Positions 11,451-23,200 of a DNA stretch of 64,000 nucleotides are shown here, piece by piece (positions within the stretch are counted from its first letter, which is position 1; each line of letters starts with the position of its first letter). The notes under the pieces are model-generated. The model had not been told where the DNA came from, ran no database searches, and saw nothing but the letters and a program-made list of their open reading frames with translations. The stretch comes from Panonychus citri (Eukaryota; Arthropoda; Arachnida; Trombidiformes; Tetranychidae): NCBI RefSeq assembly GCF_014898815.1, contig NW_026515513.1, positions 558,001-622,000 of the forward strand. Direction: 5' to 3'. Both the position numbers and the translations under genes were made by a program.

Positions 11451-12329
11451 TTATTTTCTGAACAATTCTAGGATTCTTAAGAGTTGAGGTGAATCATGAG
11501 ATGCATTTGTCAACAAAGATCCAACATAAAGATTAGTTCCTAACTTATGGTGAGAAATGACTTTACATTTACCATTTGTTTCCAGGGTGAAACCTAATTG
11601 ATGATAGCGAACAGTTACTTCAATTAACATTGAATTATTTGGTTTCCTTAATTGCGACCAATCAACTGATGGATCGATAAAATCAGCCCAATAACCAGCC
11701 TTTTTCAACCGTTGACAAATTAAATCGGCAAGATTAACAAAATCATCGACTAGGTTTAAATTATCTGCACCGTCAATTGTTTCAGTTGAAGTTTTCCTCA
11801 TCTCTATTTTTTCATCATCACCATCAACATTGTTGATTAATGAACGTCGGTTAAATGTTATTAAGGTTAAATCGCGTCCGAAAACATTGTAAGGAAACAC
11901 TTTTTGTAAATCATTTTCAATTAACTGGGGACACTTTTGGACAATCATGTCTAACCTTATATTGTTTGGTAATTCATCGGCTGGTATTTCAGAAGGTGAT
12001 TGTAAGCTCACAGTTTCCTTTAGATATCCTAAAATTTGTTCTTCCTCGATAATCTCTCTGATGGTGATCGTCTTTTTATTAACAATCATTCTTGGCTCAT
12101 CTCGAATTGGTGGAACTAAACCAACTGATCCAGGTAATGGTGTTCGAGCATCAGGTCGATCAAACAAATTAATCTCCCTATTGGTAATCTTTTCCTCTGA
12201 TGAACCTTTATCACGTCTCTTTGATTTCTTTGAGCTATTAGATGATCGTCCATTATGAAGGTAAGCACAAGCAACAGTAGTTTCTAAACCTTGACGTTGA
12301 AGTATCACGAGTCGACCAAGTCTCAACAT
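11451..12329 (-). CDS. MMADHC: MMADHC (cblD) mitochondrial/cytosolic cobalamin trafficking protein
   Basis: Single exon, 292 residues. The first 35 or so residues are basic, lack acidic residues and fit a mitochondrial presequence. The C-terminal half carries the MMADHC signatures CPQLIENDLQKVFP, GYWADFIDPS, RYHQLGFTLE and GTNLYVGSLLTNASHDSP. In the family, MMADHC takes cobalamin from MMACHC and directs it to cytosolic methionine synthase or to mitochondrial methylmalonyl-CoA mutase. It has no enzymatic activity of its own known from the family. It is divergent from the DUF7042 gene and convergent with MOGS. Confidence 0.93.
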   Translation of the reverse strand: MLRLGRLVILQRQGLETTVACAYLHNGRSSNSSKKSKRRDKGSSEEKITNREINLFDRPDARTPLPGSVGLVPPIRDEPRMIVNKKTITIREIIEEEQILGYLKETVSLQSPSEIPADELPNNIRLDMIVQKCPQLIENDLQKVFPYNVFGRDLTLITFNRRSLINNVDGDDEKIEMRKTSTETIDGADNLNLVDDFVNLADLICQRLKKAGYWADFIDPSVDWSQLRKPNNSMLIEVTVRYHQLGFTLETNGKCKVISHHKLGTNLYVGSLLTNASHDSPQLLRILELFRK

Positions 12330-12945
12330 ATCAAGTATATCACTAAAATCAGTAACAAAATGGATAAAAAAACAATTAAATTAATACAAATCAAACAAAA
12401 CAAAACAAAACAATAAATGTTCACCTGATTATCAATTATTTTCAACAAAAATGAAATGAATCAAAAAGGTAAATTATTAGAATATCAACAAAATCATCTA
12501 AACAATTCACCCATAGAATTCCAAGCCAAAGGAATAACACAGAAGGAAAACAAAACAATAATAATTAGAAGGTGAAATTAAATTCGATCACAATCAAATA
12601 TGAAAAACAATTAAATCAAGATAATAAAAGCTCATTAATTGTTGAGTCCTATTAAAATGTTCAGCTGACAACAAACAACAACATCGAAGGCCCGAACAGC
12701 GCCACCTGTCGACTTTCAGAAGAACTAAAAAGAAGTTTTTTGGAAACTGTAGGTGTCGCTGGTGGAGAAGAGTGAAATTCTGATGAATGTTTTTCCAATT
12801 GATGAATCATTTTTAATTAATTCTTTCTCTTGATTAACTTTGGATTTTGGTGTGTTTTCTATAATTAATTTGATTGTTAAAGTGTTACTTTGAAAGTGTT
12901 ACATCAATTGTTCCATGAATTATTCTAAATTAATGTGATTCTTCA
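12330..12945. promoter_or_regulatory. Divergent promoter of MMADHC (-) and DUF7042-type gene (+)
   Basis: The 616-bp spacer contains AGCGCCACCT at 12698-12707, which reads AGGTGGCGCT on the strand of MMADHC, 370 bp before its ATG. A relaxed copy (TAGGTGTCGCTGGTGG) lies near 12748-12763 facing the other gene. The rest is AT-rich. Confidence 0.45.
12698..12707 (-). promoter_or_regulatory. AGGTGGCGCT word (CTCF-core-like) upstream of MMADHC
   Basis: An exact match on the minus strand to the word at 147-156 upstream of slimb. It resembles the AGGTGGCGC core reported for insect CTCF. Protein binding is inferred from the word alone. Confidence 0.35.
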
Positions 12946-13677
12946 ATGGATATGATTACCTTTTATTTTCTTGTTGTTACCCTATTCCAATCAGATCTTT
13001 TGTTGACCAATTGTATCTGTCAATTTCCATCCCATTGGTCTGGAATTTGGTTTCAGAAAGGAGTTCATGATAGGATAAGAATTACTTCTAATTCTATTTC
13101 TGATAAGGGTAATTGTACTGAAAATGATAAAGCAAAATTTCTTATTTACAATAAATCGGAAAATTGTGCCCGATGTATGGTAATTTATGAGAAACATCAT
13201 AATGTGTTACAGTACAAAGAGACTCTCTGTTCAACTGTTCCTCGCAAGTTAAATGATCTTTGCGATGAAATAAATGGAGATGCACCGCTTTTCTCTTTAT
13301 TTCGACTTGATACTCCACCAGTTCCCTGTCCTTTTAGTGGTTATTTTAAATTCTCCTACAACCGTGGACGAGGAGAATGTGGTGATCCACCATCAACAAT
13401 TGACTCGTGTACAGATGAGAATCATCTTTTGTTCCGCTTCCAAGCTTGTACCGACGTTCAAGGATCTGAGAGTAAAGGTAATCAACTTATTTATTCTGTA
13501 ATCAAATTTTGACATGCTATTAGTAGATGAAATTAGTCAAAAATTAATTTTCAAAACAAGAGAAGTAAATTAATTTCTCTTGTTTCTCATTTGATGAACG
13601 TGATTCTCAATTCTATTGTTTTTCTTATTCTCTCCACTTTCACTATTCAAACTCTCCTCTTTTCCTCCCTCCTCCTC

Positions 13678-13725
<48 letters not shown>

Positions 13726-15539
13726 CTTGCATCCTCTAGTTGTTACACTTGAATGTTATGCTACTTGGAAAGGAGGGTCTGTAAAATATCTTGTAGGCAA
13801 ATTTCTTCATCCATCTGCAAAAGATGAAGATGATCGTTTCCATTGTTTCGTATTTGAACAAAGGCCCGATAATACATATCATTTAGCTCAGTCAGCTGAC
13901 GCTTCCTGTGATGGTTTGGAACAAACTCTGGAAGGCTCAGCTACAATGAAATTAGCTCGAACCGAAAGATTAGAAAACCAATGCTCATTTCCGGATTTAG
14001 CAATTACAGGTCGCTATTGGCAAACTCTGGATGGATCTCATGTTTATGATTTTGGTCATGAAAACTCATTCAGTGTCTATTCTAAGCAGGAAGGAACTTT
14101 GCTCAGATTTGTTAATTGTACTCAACATGATCCTACTTCTGATGCCTTCGTGGTCTATTCCACCGCTAAATGGTAAGAATTAATTGAGAAAATTTTCTCA
14201 TGACTTTCAAAGGAGAAAATTGAGTCTCCAAAGTGAAAAGTGAGCAAAAACTTGACTAATTATTAAGTTTTACCCTCAAGTCAAACAATGGTTACATTGA
14301 TTAAGTGTAATAAGATGAAAATTCATCATCATTAATTCAATAGACGAACAAAAACTTGATTTGATAACTTTTAATAAGAAAATAACAATTTAAGTTCAAA
14401 TTACTTAATTTTTTCAGGTTATCTTTTCATGTAACTTTACTGATTTGTATCACTGATCATAGACATTTGATTATGTTATAACTAATTGTTAACCAATTGT
14501 ATCTAATCAATTGTTTATTTAATAACTTCATTCAATTGTATTCCTACAGCGATATTGGCTATGTTTGTATGAAGATAGTCAAACGAAGTGATAATATAAT
14601 TGAAATACTTCAAGGAGACTTGGTTAAATCCATTGGAGATGCTTGTCTCAACTTTAATAAATATGAATACATCACATTAACAGGTAAATATAATTTAATT
14701 TAGTTATCCTTTACCATTCAATTAACTTCAATTTTTTTCTTCTTTTAGGATTAAGACCCACCGAAGGTGATGAATCATTTACTCAATGTCCTCTCGACGG
14801 AATTTACAATGTCAATGTTCAAGGTAATGAGGCATCGTTAAGATCTGCGACCGGATTCCCGTTAATTACCATTTGCTTTGGTCGATCAATCCTTTTCTCT
14901 CAATGTATTGTACCTAATCGAATGCGTTTTGAACTATCATGTGGATCAACTGAGCCCACTTTCAAATGTAAGTTTTGATTAACTTTAATTTTGATGATAA
15001 TTGACGATTAATTATCTTTCTTTTTTCTTCATGTTACCAATTAATAATAGATTTCCAATGTAATGGCCTTTGGCACGAAAATGGAACTAATTATTTATTA
15101 CTTTATTCGGCGGACGATGATATTCAATATTGTTTAAACTACAAGGAGACAGAATCTCGTATTATAAAGGCAACGTTTAGTAATACAAACTGTCGTCCAA
15201 GTAGAAAAGCTCAACAATTAAGCAATTCTTATAGTATTAATGATTATGATTACCACAAAAGTGGTCCCTCTAACAACCATGAGCTCTCAAGAAATCATCA
15301 CCATAGCGAATCCATTCATTTTGATCTGTCAAGTAAAGGTAAGTTATTACAATCCCACAATTAAACTGAAATACTCATTAATTTATCTCGCTCGGACAAT
15401 TAATCAATTTTTATCTTATACTTTGTTTCTAGGATTATGCTATGCAACAGCACATGGCTCAAGTAATTTTCATATCAACCAATTAATGCTCAGCCTTCCT
15501 ATCGGAGTATTGTTAATAAGATTCACTCAAATTTTGTAA
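12946..15539 (+). CDS. Secreted cysteine-rich protein of the DUF7042/7043/7044 family
   Basis: Six exons join in phase: 12946-13477, 13740-14172, 14550-14683, 14749-14967, 15051-15338, 15433-15539, giving 570 residues. A signal peptide (about 1-25, FYFLVVTLFQSDLLLTNCI) is followed by repeated cysteine-rich modules beginning CQFPSHWSGIWFQKGV. Typical family phrases appear: ARCMVIYEKHHNVLQYKET, SLFRLDTPPVPCPFSGYF, then in exon 2 the ECYATWKGGSVKYLVGK module. The last 20 or so residues (LMLSLPIGVLLI) are hydrophobic and end without a charged tail, which fits a GPI-attachment signal or a C-terminal anchor. The family is common in insects and lacks an assigned biochemical role. Extracellular location is inferred. 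Intron 1 contains a long CT tract. Confidence 0.85.
13680..13722 (+). repeat. (CT)n microsatellite before an intron acceptor
   Basis: A CT tract of about 42 nt sits in intron 1 of the DUF7042-type gene, just upstream of the acceptor at 13738-13739. It probably serves as, or has expanded from, the polypyrimidine tract. Confidence 0.92.
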
Positions 15540-16923
15540 TTTACTATTTTATCAACTGAATAATCCAAATGAACACTTTGGAAAAGAGATGGAGGAGTAA
15601 TCAAAGGATATTGTGTTCTCAAGGCTTACATTTGTACTGTTCCTGTTAATCAGTGAACATTGGCCAACTCTCAAAGAAAAAAAAATCGTAAATCATCAAG
15701 TTACTTTTAACTTTTACCTAAGGTAATATTACCTTTAGAAACTACATCTTAATGTGAAAAGGATTACTTGATTTACTGATTAATTTTCACCATCCTGGTT
15801 GATTACAACTTCCTCATCTAATTACCTGACCACTCGATCTAATAATAAGCAATAAGTCATTATCTTAATTTGTTGATAAAGATAATTTGACTGTAAAGGA
15901 TAAACACACAAAAGGCTGTGAAAGGAAACAATTGTAATTACTCAAACTGCGTAATTACCACAAGATTCGTGTTCCCACCAAATCGGATAGTCTGGACAAT
16001 ACTACCAATTGAAACTCAATCGAAAGGTTTTCCAAAACCTTGTCGATTAAGACAACTAGTCATCTGCTATCAAGAAGCGACAACAAAAGAGTGGCCTTTA
16101 AGTGTCTCTATCTGTCTTTATTGATATTCCAATTTTATTCCTCAAAAAGGTTTTTCTTTTTTTTAACCTTGTTTTTACGGCAACTATCAAGTTAAATGTT
16201 TTCTCTCTCATCATCATCAATAACTTTCTCAATTCTCATCATTTTTGATGTGTCAATTTCTCACCGATTCCCTGCGACAAAAATTCACTCTCAATTGTAC
16301 AATCAAAGGCGTTATATTTTTAAACCAATTTTCCAATTCACTTTGGAATCTCAAAGCACAACAGTTGAAGACAATTCTCGCTCTCAACATTTTGATCTGT
16401 TTGATTAACATCCGTTTTCTTGATCAATTTGGTTGTTACAATTTCAACTGATCAAGCTGATCTGTGTTATTTATTACATGAACAAGTTCAACTTTAATGA
16501 TCGTGTCATAAAAACTAAAACGCCAACACTTAGACTCTCAAATCCAAAATCCAACTGAATGGCCACAACGTTGATTATTAGTAAACAATGTAAAATTTTG
16601 TACAGTTACAATCAACGTATAAACCTGATCAATACAAAAATAATAAATTATCAAAATATTGATACTGATCCATTAAGATAAATTGTTTCATTTTTCGTGT
16701 AACCAAATTAACTCAATCTAATTTTAAGTTGACTTAATGATCATCGCGTGTATAAAGTTAATCGATTAGATTTTCCTCCGAGTACAAATAACCATTGATA
16801 ATTTGGTTTTCTAACTTTCAATTAAATTTAAATTGAGAATTTCATTGGAAAATTATTCATAAACAATCAAGTTTATTTGAATTAATTTAGGGTATTAATT
16901 TGTCCTACAAGATGTTAACGAGT
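15540..16923. other. Convergent intergenic region, no gene seen
   Basis: This is the 3' flank of the DUF7042-type gene and of RPL8 (opposite strand). Two overlapping short ORFs (about 70 codons, 16196-16451) have no recognisable domain and no splice context. They are not called. RPL8 polyadenylation is expected at about 16850-16900. Confidence 0.45.
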
Positions 16924-17814
16924 TTACTTGTCTTCCTTTCCAACATTCTTCTTTCCTCCTCTGATTCTACCAGTTCGTCTGGCAGCAATAAGACCAACTT
17001 TACGACCAGCTGAAGCGTCTCGTCTAACTGTGGATGCTTTACCAATGTGTTGATGGTTACCACCACCATGAGGATGTTCAACTGGATTCATAGCAACACC
17101 ACGAACCTTGGGCCAGCAGTTACGTTTAACCTTATATTTGTGGTAGGCACGACCGGCTTTCAAGATGGGTTTATCAATTCTACCACCACCGGCAATAATA
17201 CCAACCATGGCTCGATTGGTAGCTGGAATAACTTTCTTTGCTCCAGATGGAAGCTTAATTCTGGTCTTTTTTGAATCAGCGTTTTGAGCGATAACGGTAG
17301 CATAGTTACCAGAGGCTCGAGCTAATTTACCTCGGTCACCAAGTTTCTCTTCAACGTTACAGATTACGGTACCTTCAGGCATTTCACCAACAGGTAAAAC
17401 ATTACCAATTTGAAGAACAGCTCGTCGACCACAGTAAACATATTGACCAGTGTGCATACCTTCAACAGCAATGAATAATTCCTTTCGACGCTTGTATTTG
17501 TAGGGATCTTTGAAATCTACAACAGCGAGAGGAGCACCACGACCAGGGTCATGGATAATTTCCTAAAGAAAAAAAAACACAAACAACCCCAAAGAGGACA
17601 AAAAGGTCAGTCAAATGAACCAATAAACATCCAATCAAGACGAAAAAGGAAACAATTAAGAGAAAATTAAACTTACCTTAACAACTCCTTTAATGTAACC
17701 ACGTCTCTCGGAAAAATCAATGGACCTCAATTTTGGAGCTCCTTTTCGGTGTTTAGTGTGACTTTTGAACACAGACCCTGCTCCCTTACGTTGAGCACGA
17801 ATAACTCGACCCAT
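16924..17814 (-). CDS. RpL8: 60S ribosomal protein L8 (uL2)
   Basis: Two exons on the minus strand: 17814-17677 (46 codons, MGRVIRAQRKGAGSVFKSHT) and 17562-16924, giving 258 residues, the usual eukaryotic size. Key uL2 features are present: IIHDPGRGAPLAVV, the HTGQYVYCGRRA block, NRAMVGIIAGGGRIDKP, and the conserved VAMNPVEHPHGGGNHQHIG loop, whose histidine is needed at the peptidyl-transferase centre. This is a core 60S component. Its ATG lies 504 bp from that of METTL16, on the opposite strand. The promoter word AGGTGGCGTT sits 122 bp upstream of the ATG. Confidence 0.98.
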
Positions 17815-18317
17815 GATAAATCAGTAAATTACAATAAAAAGAAAGAATCAAATTAAATTTACAAAAGATTAATTGTAAAAATTAACAGAAAACTAATACA
17901 ATCAATTCAATGGAATAGAAACTCGAACGCCACCTACTTCCTTACGGTGAGAACTCCAAGGAAACAGAAAATGTTTTTTCTTTTCTTTTGGCGCAATTTT
18001 CAAATCCAAGAAATTCTATCACCTGATTTACCTTTTTTTAGAAAAAGATAAACAAACAAAATCAATTAGATTTTCAACTAATTAATCAATGTTATGTGAC
18101 CTTTAATTGTCATTTATTTTTAATTATTTGGATGAACAAGTGATTTTTGAAAGAATAATTCTAATCTTGTTCACAGTTGAATATATTTTCTTTTGTTTTA
18201 ATTACATAATTTTCTTTGTGTGAATTTTTATCGGTTTGTTTTCATCAATCATTCTGATTGTGATTTTTGTCTTCATTTTGTTTAATTGTTTGTGGTTTTT
18301 TTGCGTTTATTTGGAAA
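17815..18317. promoter_or_regulatory. Divergent promoter of RPL8 (-) and METTL16 (+)
   Basis: The 503-bp spacer contains AACGCCACCT at 17936-17945, which reads AGGTGGCGTT on the RPL8 strand. The remainder is AT-rich, with no other element recognised. Confidence 0.45.
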
Positions 18318-20014
18318 ATGTCATTCAATCAGTTGATGCATCCTAGAAATATTTATCGTATTAAACCTGATTATGTACAATTAGGTGAAAAATATTCAAC
18401 ATTCAAAGATATTCTCATGTTTTATAAGAATGGAAAAGCAAAATTAAATTTCAATGATCCTCAAGCCTTAAAGATATTGACAATTACTCTTCTTGATAAT
18501 GACTTTAATTTAAAAGTTGACCTACCATTGGATAGATTAATTCCCGCTGTTCCACAGAGATTAAATTATATTCTTTGGATTGAAGATTTACTGAATCTAC
18601 TTGATTTACCTCCTCATGAGACTGTCTCTGGTTTAGATATTGGGACTGGTGCTTGTTGTATTTTCCCTCTTCTTGGATGTACAATCAATAGATTGTGGTC
18701 ATTTATTGCCACTGAAGCTGATGAATTAGCCTATCAATTTGCTGTGGAAAATGTTAACAACAACCAATTGTCACATCGAATCAAAGGTAACACAATTTAA
18801 TTCATTTCAATGGTCCATCATAATTGATGAATATTTTTTTTCTTTTCTCATTTTTAGTAATCAAAGTGACACCAGAAATGTTTGCACTCAATTTACCAAA
18901 TATCAACCGACTGGAGGCTCATTTTTTGATGTGTAATCCGCCATTTTTTAATGACCGTTCCTTTGATTATAATTGTGAGGACAGCGAATCTTGTGATGAG
19001 CCAATGACAGGAAAAAAATCATCTTCGCATCGTAAAAGTGGACGACCATCGCCAAGTAATTTAACTATACCAATAGAAAGTGTCACTCTTGGTGGTGAAG
19101 TTGAATTCGTAAAGAAAATAATCGGTGAAAGTTTAATTCTCAAAGAATCAATTAAAATCTACACCGTAATGTTGGGTCACAAGAGAAGCTCAATCACTTT
19201 ACGAGAACATTTGAAAACAATTAACGAAGTGAAAGATGTCACAGTGAATCAATTCTATCAAGGACGAACATTAAGATGGGGATTAGCTTGGACTTTCCTG
19301 GAAGATATTAAACTATCCGAATCAATTAAATTCGCAGAGATGAAAAAACAACACAAGAAGAAAAATCCCCCATTAACTTATTCCATTCCAAAAAATATAA
19401 CATCAATTAACTACAGTCTACAAAGTATCTACCGGTGGATTAGGCATCTTTTAAGAGATGAATTGGAAATTTCTACTGTTGATATAATTCGAGAAAGCAA
19501 TCAATCCATTGAGATGATAATTCGAAGTCAAGTCAATTCTTGGAGTCACCAACGAAGACGCAAACGAATGGCAGCTCGATCACCAACCGATGAAAGTAAT
19601 AACAATCAAGAGATTAATCCAATTGATCTGAAAGATGAAATCAATGAAATGGAAATGGATGATGATTGTAACGTTGCAAGTCCTTCAGGAACAATAATTT
19701 CCACCCAAAGTGATGAATCATTTACGAATGATTCAAATGAATTGAAAGAAATCAGCAATCCAGGGAAGAGAAAAGCTCAAGATACAATTGAAGAGGAAGA
19801 AAATTGTCACGAAGAGACGAAAAAGATTCGAGACCAGCGGCAATTTAAGTCAATTGTTAAAGAAGAAGAATTATATTTACTTCATTGTTCGTTGACAATC
19901 AAGAGAACTGAAAATAATTTCATTATTCTCGAAATGAGAACAAAAGAAAAAGCCAAATCGAAAGACTCGACCAATCAACTGTTAACCTTTTTCAAAACAA
20001 TATTAACTAATTGA
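18318..20014 (+). CDS. METTL16: METTL16 U6/MAT2A N6-adenosine RNA methyltransferase
   Basis: Two exons: 18318-18786 and 18858-20014, giving 541 residues (human METTL16 has 562). The N-terminal motif MHPRNIYRIKPDYVQLGEKY begins the RNA-binding extension. SAM-binding motif I is DIGTGACCIFPLLGC, and the catalytic NPPF is in HFLMCNPPFFND. The C-terminal third is charged and low in complexity (19560-19850) before a folded tail that may match the VCR region. In the family, the enzyme methylates U6 snRNA and the MAT2A (SAM synthetase) mRNA hairpins. The ATG at 18318 is chosen because MSFNQLMHPRNIY matches the family start; the frame is open further upstream, but only from an unsupported non-ATG codon. 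Confidence 0.94.
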
Positions 20015-20264
20015 GTTAATACTGAAAAACAAAACCAAAATGATTAATGAACAAAATACTAATTTTATTTAACAATCACTAAATTCAACTAGATACAAAT
20101 ATTTATTAAATTAACTAGGAGCACGTTTGGTGAGCAAAAAAGTTTTGAACTGGTTCTTGTTGGTTGATTATATTATTAATTGATTAATCTCTTGCTACGG
20201 TTGTTTTTTTTTAATTTGTTTTTCACTTTCAGTTCGTCAATTTCGTTGTCTTAAGTTTTTCAAA

Positions 20265-23200
20265 TTAATCAGTTTCCTGGTCAAAATATGAAGTTTGTGG
20301 TTTAACAGTTCCAAATATGATGATCCCGTTGATAATGTTAAGAGTCTCTAAGACTGAGCTAATGAATGGAGGTTGAATCTGAATGGGAGGTATCATGGGA
20401 GGAGAATCGCCCTTGTAAATTTCATTCATCCTCTTTTGCCATAAAACTGCTTGTTGAGTTAAATGTCGAAGACACTCTGAACTTTCCTTGGTTTTCTCAT
20501 GACTATCGCCCAATTGAAGTTTATAAATTGCCCAAGTTTCTCTCTCATTTGAAAGAGCTCCTCTGAAATCACCAATACATGATTGAGTTCGAGCCACAAG
20601 ATGATAACTCAAAGCAACTTTTAAACTCTTTTTACCAGAGAATCGGATATTTAGATCCAATGCATTAGTTAAGAATCGTAGCGACAATTCATATTCTCCC
20701 ACTGAATGTAATATTAGTCCAATATTGCTCTAAAATAGAATCAAGAAGAAGAGATTAGAAAAAAAAATAAAGAAAAGAATCAAAATCCGTCAATCAAAAT
20801 TAATACCAATTTAACTAATCAAATCTATTGAATTTACTTACATCTAAAATGGCTATTTCTGGATGATCCTCTCCACAGACAAGAAGACAAAGGTAACGAG
20901 CTCGATACAAAAGCTTAAGAGCAATTGTAACTTGAGAGTTGGCAAAACAATAAAGAGCTAAGTTAGACTGTAGAGAAAGAGAAAGCAAATTAATTAGAAT
21001 CAATTCTATTCTTATAATTAACAGCAAAAAAAAACATTCAAGCTGAATAAACTTACATATTCAGTAATTGTCGACGGATGATCAATTCCATTAACTTTTT
21101 CGCTCATTAATACAGCCTTTTGTTGACAAGCCATTGCTTCACTGTGATCGCCCATGATGTAATTTAATCGAGCCAACATACGAAGACATTGTGCAATTTC
21201 CGGATGCATAGCACCATAAACGTTATTCAATAGGTTTAAAGCCTCACTGATCAGCTCATAGCCCTCTTTAAGGTAACCTTGTTGAATTTTGGTTTGACCG
21301 GTGGTGTAAAAATTGTATGCATCACTTGCACGAGGATTAATATGTTTAACCACCGGGAAAACATTTAGAATATCATCTTCGTTAAATGTTTTACTTCGAG
21401 AGTCCATGTTATATTCACGGATAAGAATTTGTATTCCAGTTTTCATGCAAAACGATCGTAAAATTGAAATCTTCTGTAAATTGTACATGTTGACTAATTG
21501 ATCTATTGAATTGGCATCAGTTTCCCAGCCATAATATGTTTCAAGTTCATTTAGTAAACTTTCAAATAGTGATTTAGGTGAAAGTGTTGACCATTCATTT
21601 GAATACTGGTTGAGAAGTGAATGATGTCGACCATTACCTTTTTTCTTTCCCTTTCTTTTGGCAGGTTTGTCCTCTTTTATTGAATATGATTGGCATGATG
21701 AGAGAAGACAATTTAAGAAATGACTTATGGCAGAGGCTGCACTCAAAGTTTCAACTTCCTGAAGGTAACTGGTGTAAATATGCTTAGCTGATCTACACAG
21801 CAGATCAGTCACAACGATACTCTAACAAAAAAAATAAAGAAAAGATGAAAAAATCAACCATTAGAATGATGATTAGAAAACAAACAAACATATTCTAATA
21901 GAAAATACATGTCTAATTACCTGGAGATACTTGAGTTGATTATATTTCTCTAATTTCTTGCATATGGTTCCTAAATATCTAATGTTGATTCCCCTTGCGT
22001 GTAAAGCTTCAGCGAGCGTAACTCCATCAAATGGCGCAGTTGTGTTTTCCAAGCAATCTCGAATCTAATCGAAAACAACCAACATGGAAAATAGAAATTA
22101 AGTTTAAATTGTTCCAAGTCTAGAATCAGTTTAAAACTTACGAAAGTTGAGATCTGAACAGTGAGCAAAAACTCGGCAGCATCTTTGACTAGTTGCCTTT
22201 GATTCTTTAATTCATCACTTGATTCGTTGGCATGTCTTACTGTCGATGAATAAACATCCGGATTGAATCTGATATCGAATTCATTTTCTTTCAAAGATTT
22301 AACAGCTTTAGCCGCTTTACGAACAATTTCGTGAGTAGTTTCTTCACCATTCTTTTCACCACCCGATGTAATATTTTCCAAAATTTTGGTTACTTCTTCA
22401 TTATTTGCTGTTGTTGTTATCGTTGATTCAGTCTTGTTGTTGTTGTTATTTTCTTCGGGTAGTTGTTTTTGATCAGCGTCTTTATTGGCACCGGAAGTTG
22501 TTGAATTATTGTTCTCACGCTCACTCAAAGTGGACGGAAGAGAGTGATTATCATGGTCACATGGAGAATTATTGTTGACCTGTGATGACGGAAGAGCATC
22601 ACTTTTATCAAAAATATCCAATTTTTTACAATCGTTAACTTTTGCTTCATTGGAACTAATAGAATCAGAATTTTTCTTATTATTCTCATCTGATTCAACA
22701 TGAGCTTCACCATTCAGTAATTCAATTGATTCACCTTTGCCTTCAATTGTTTTCAAGTGATTAACACTCTCGTCATCATTATTATTATCAATTGAGTGAT
22801 CAGTTAAATCACCATTTGTGTTCGTAGTTGTTACATTTTCCTTTAACTTTTTAAGTCCTGATTGTTGAAGATGATAAGCCGCCAGTTTAATAAACATCAT
22901 GTATTTTGCCTCAACAAAAGCATCAACCAACTCTTGCCTCAGGCAACACAATTTATGTCGATGAATTCGAGGATATCCCATACTTTTAACTTCCTCACTA
23001 TATTCATCCAATGGCATTGGAGAAAAGTTAACATCAGGTGGAAAAGTTCTAAGAAGATCTAGAATGTAATGTCGACCATCATTACCAATGATTCCCTTAC
23101 ATTCAACCGAGGAACAAATTTCGATTTCTTCTTCTTTTTCATTCAATACTTTGTGTGGTACAATTTTGAGTACCTGTCCAGCCTTTCCTAGTAATTCTAA

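Noticed and set aside
16196..16451. Two overlapping ORFs of about 70 codons
   Set aside because: There is no recognisable domain, no splice partner and no coding bias that I can see; the region is a 3' flank between convergent genes.
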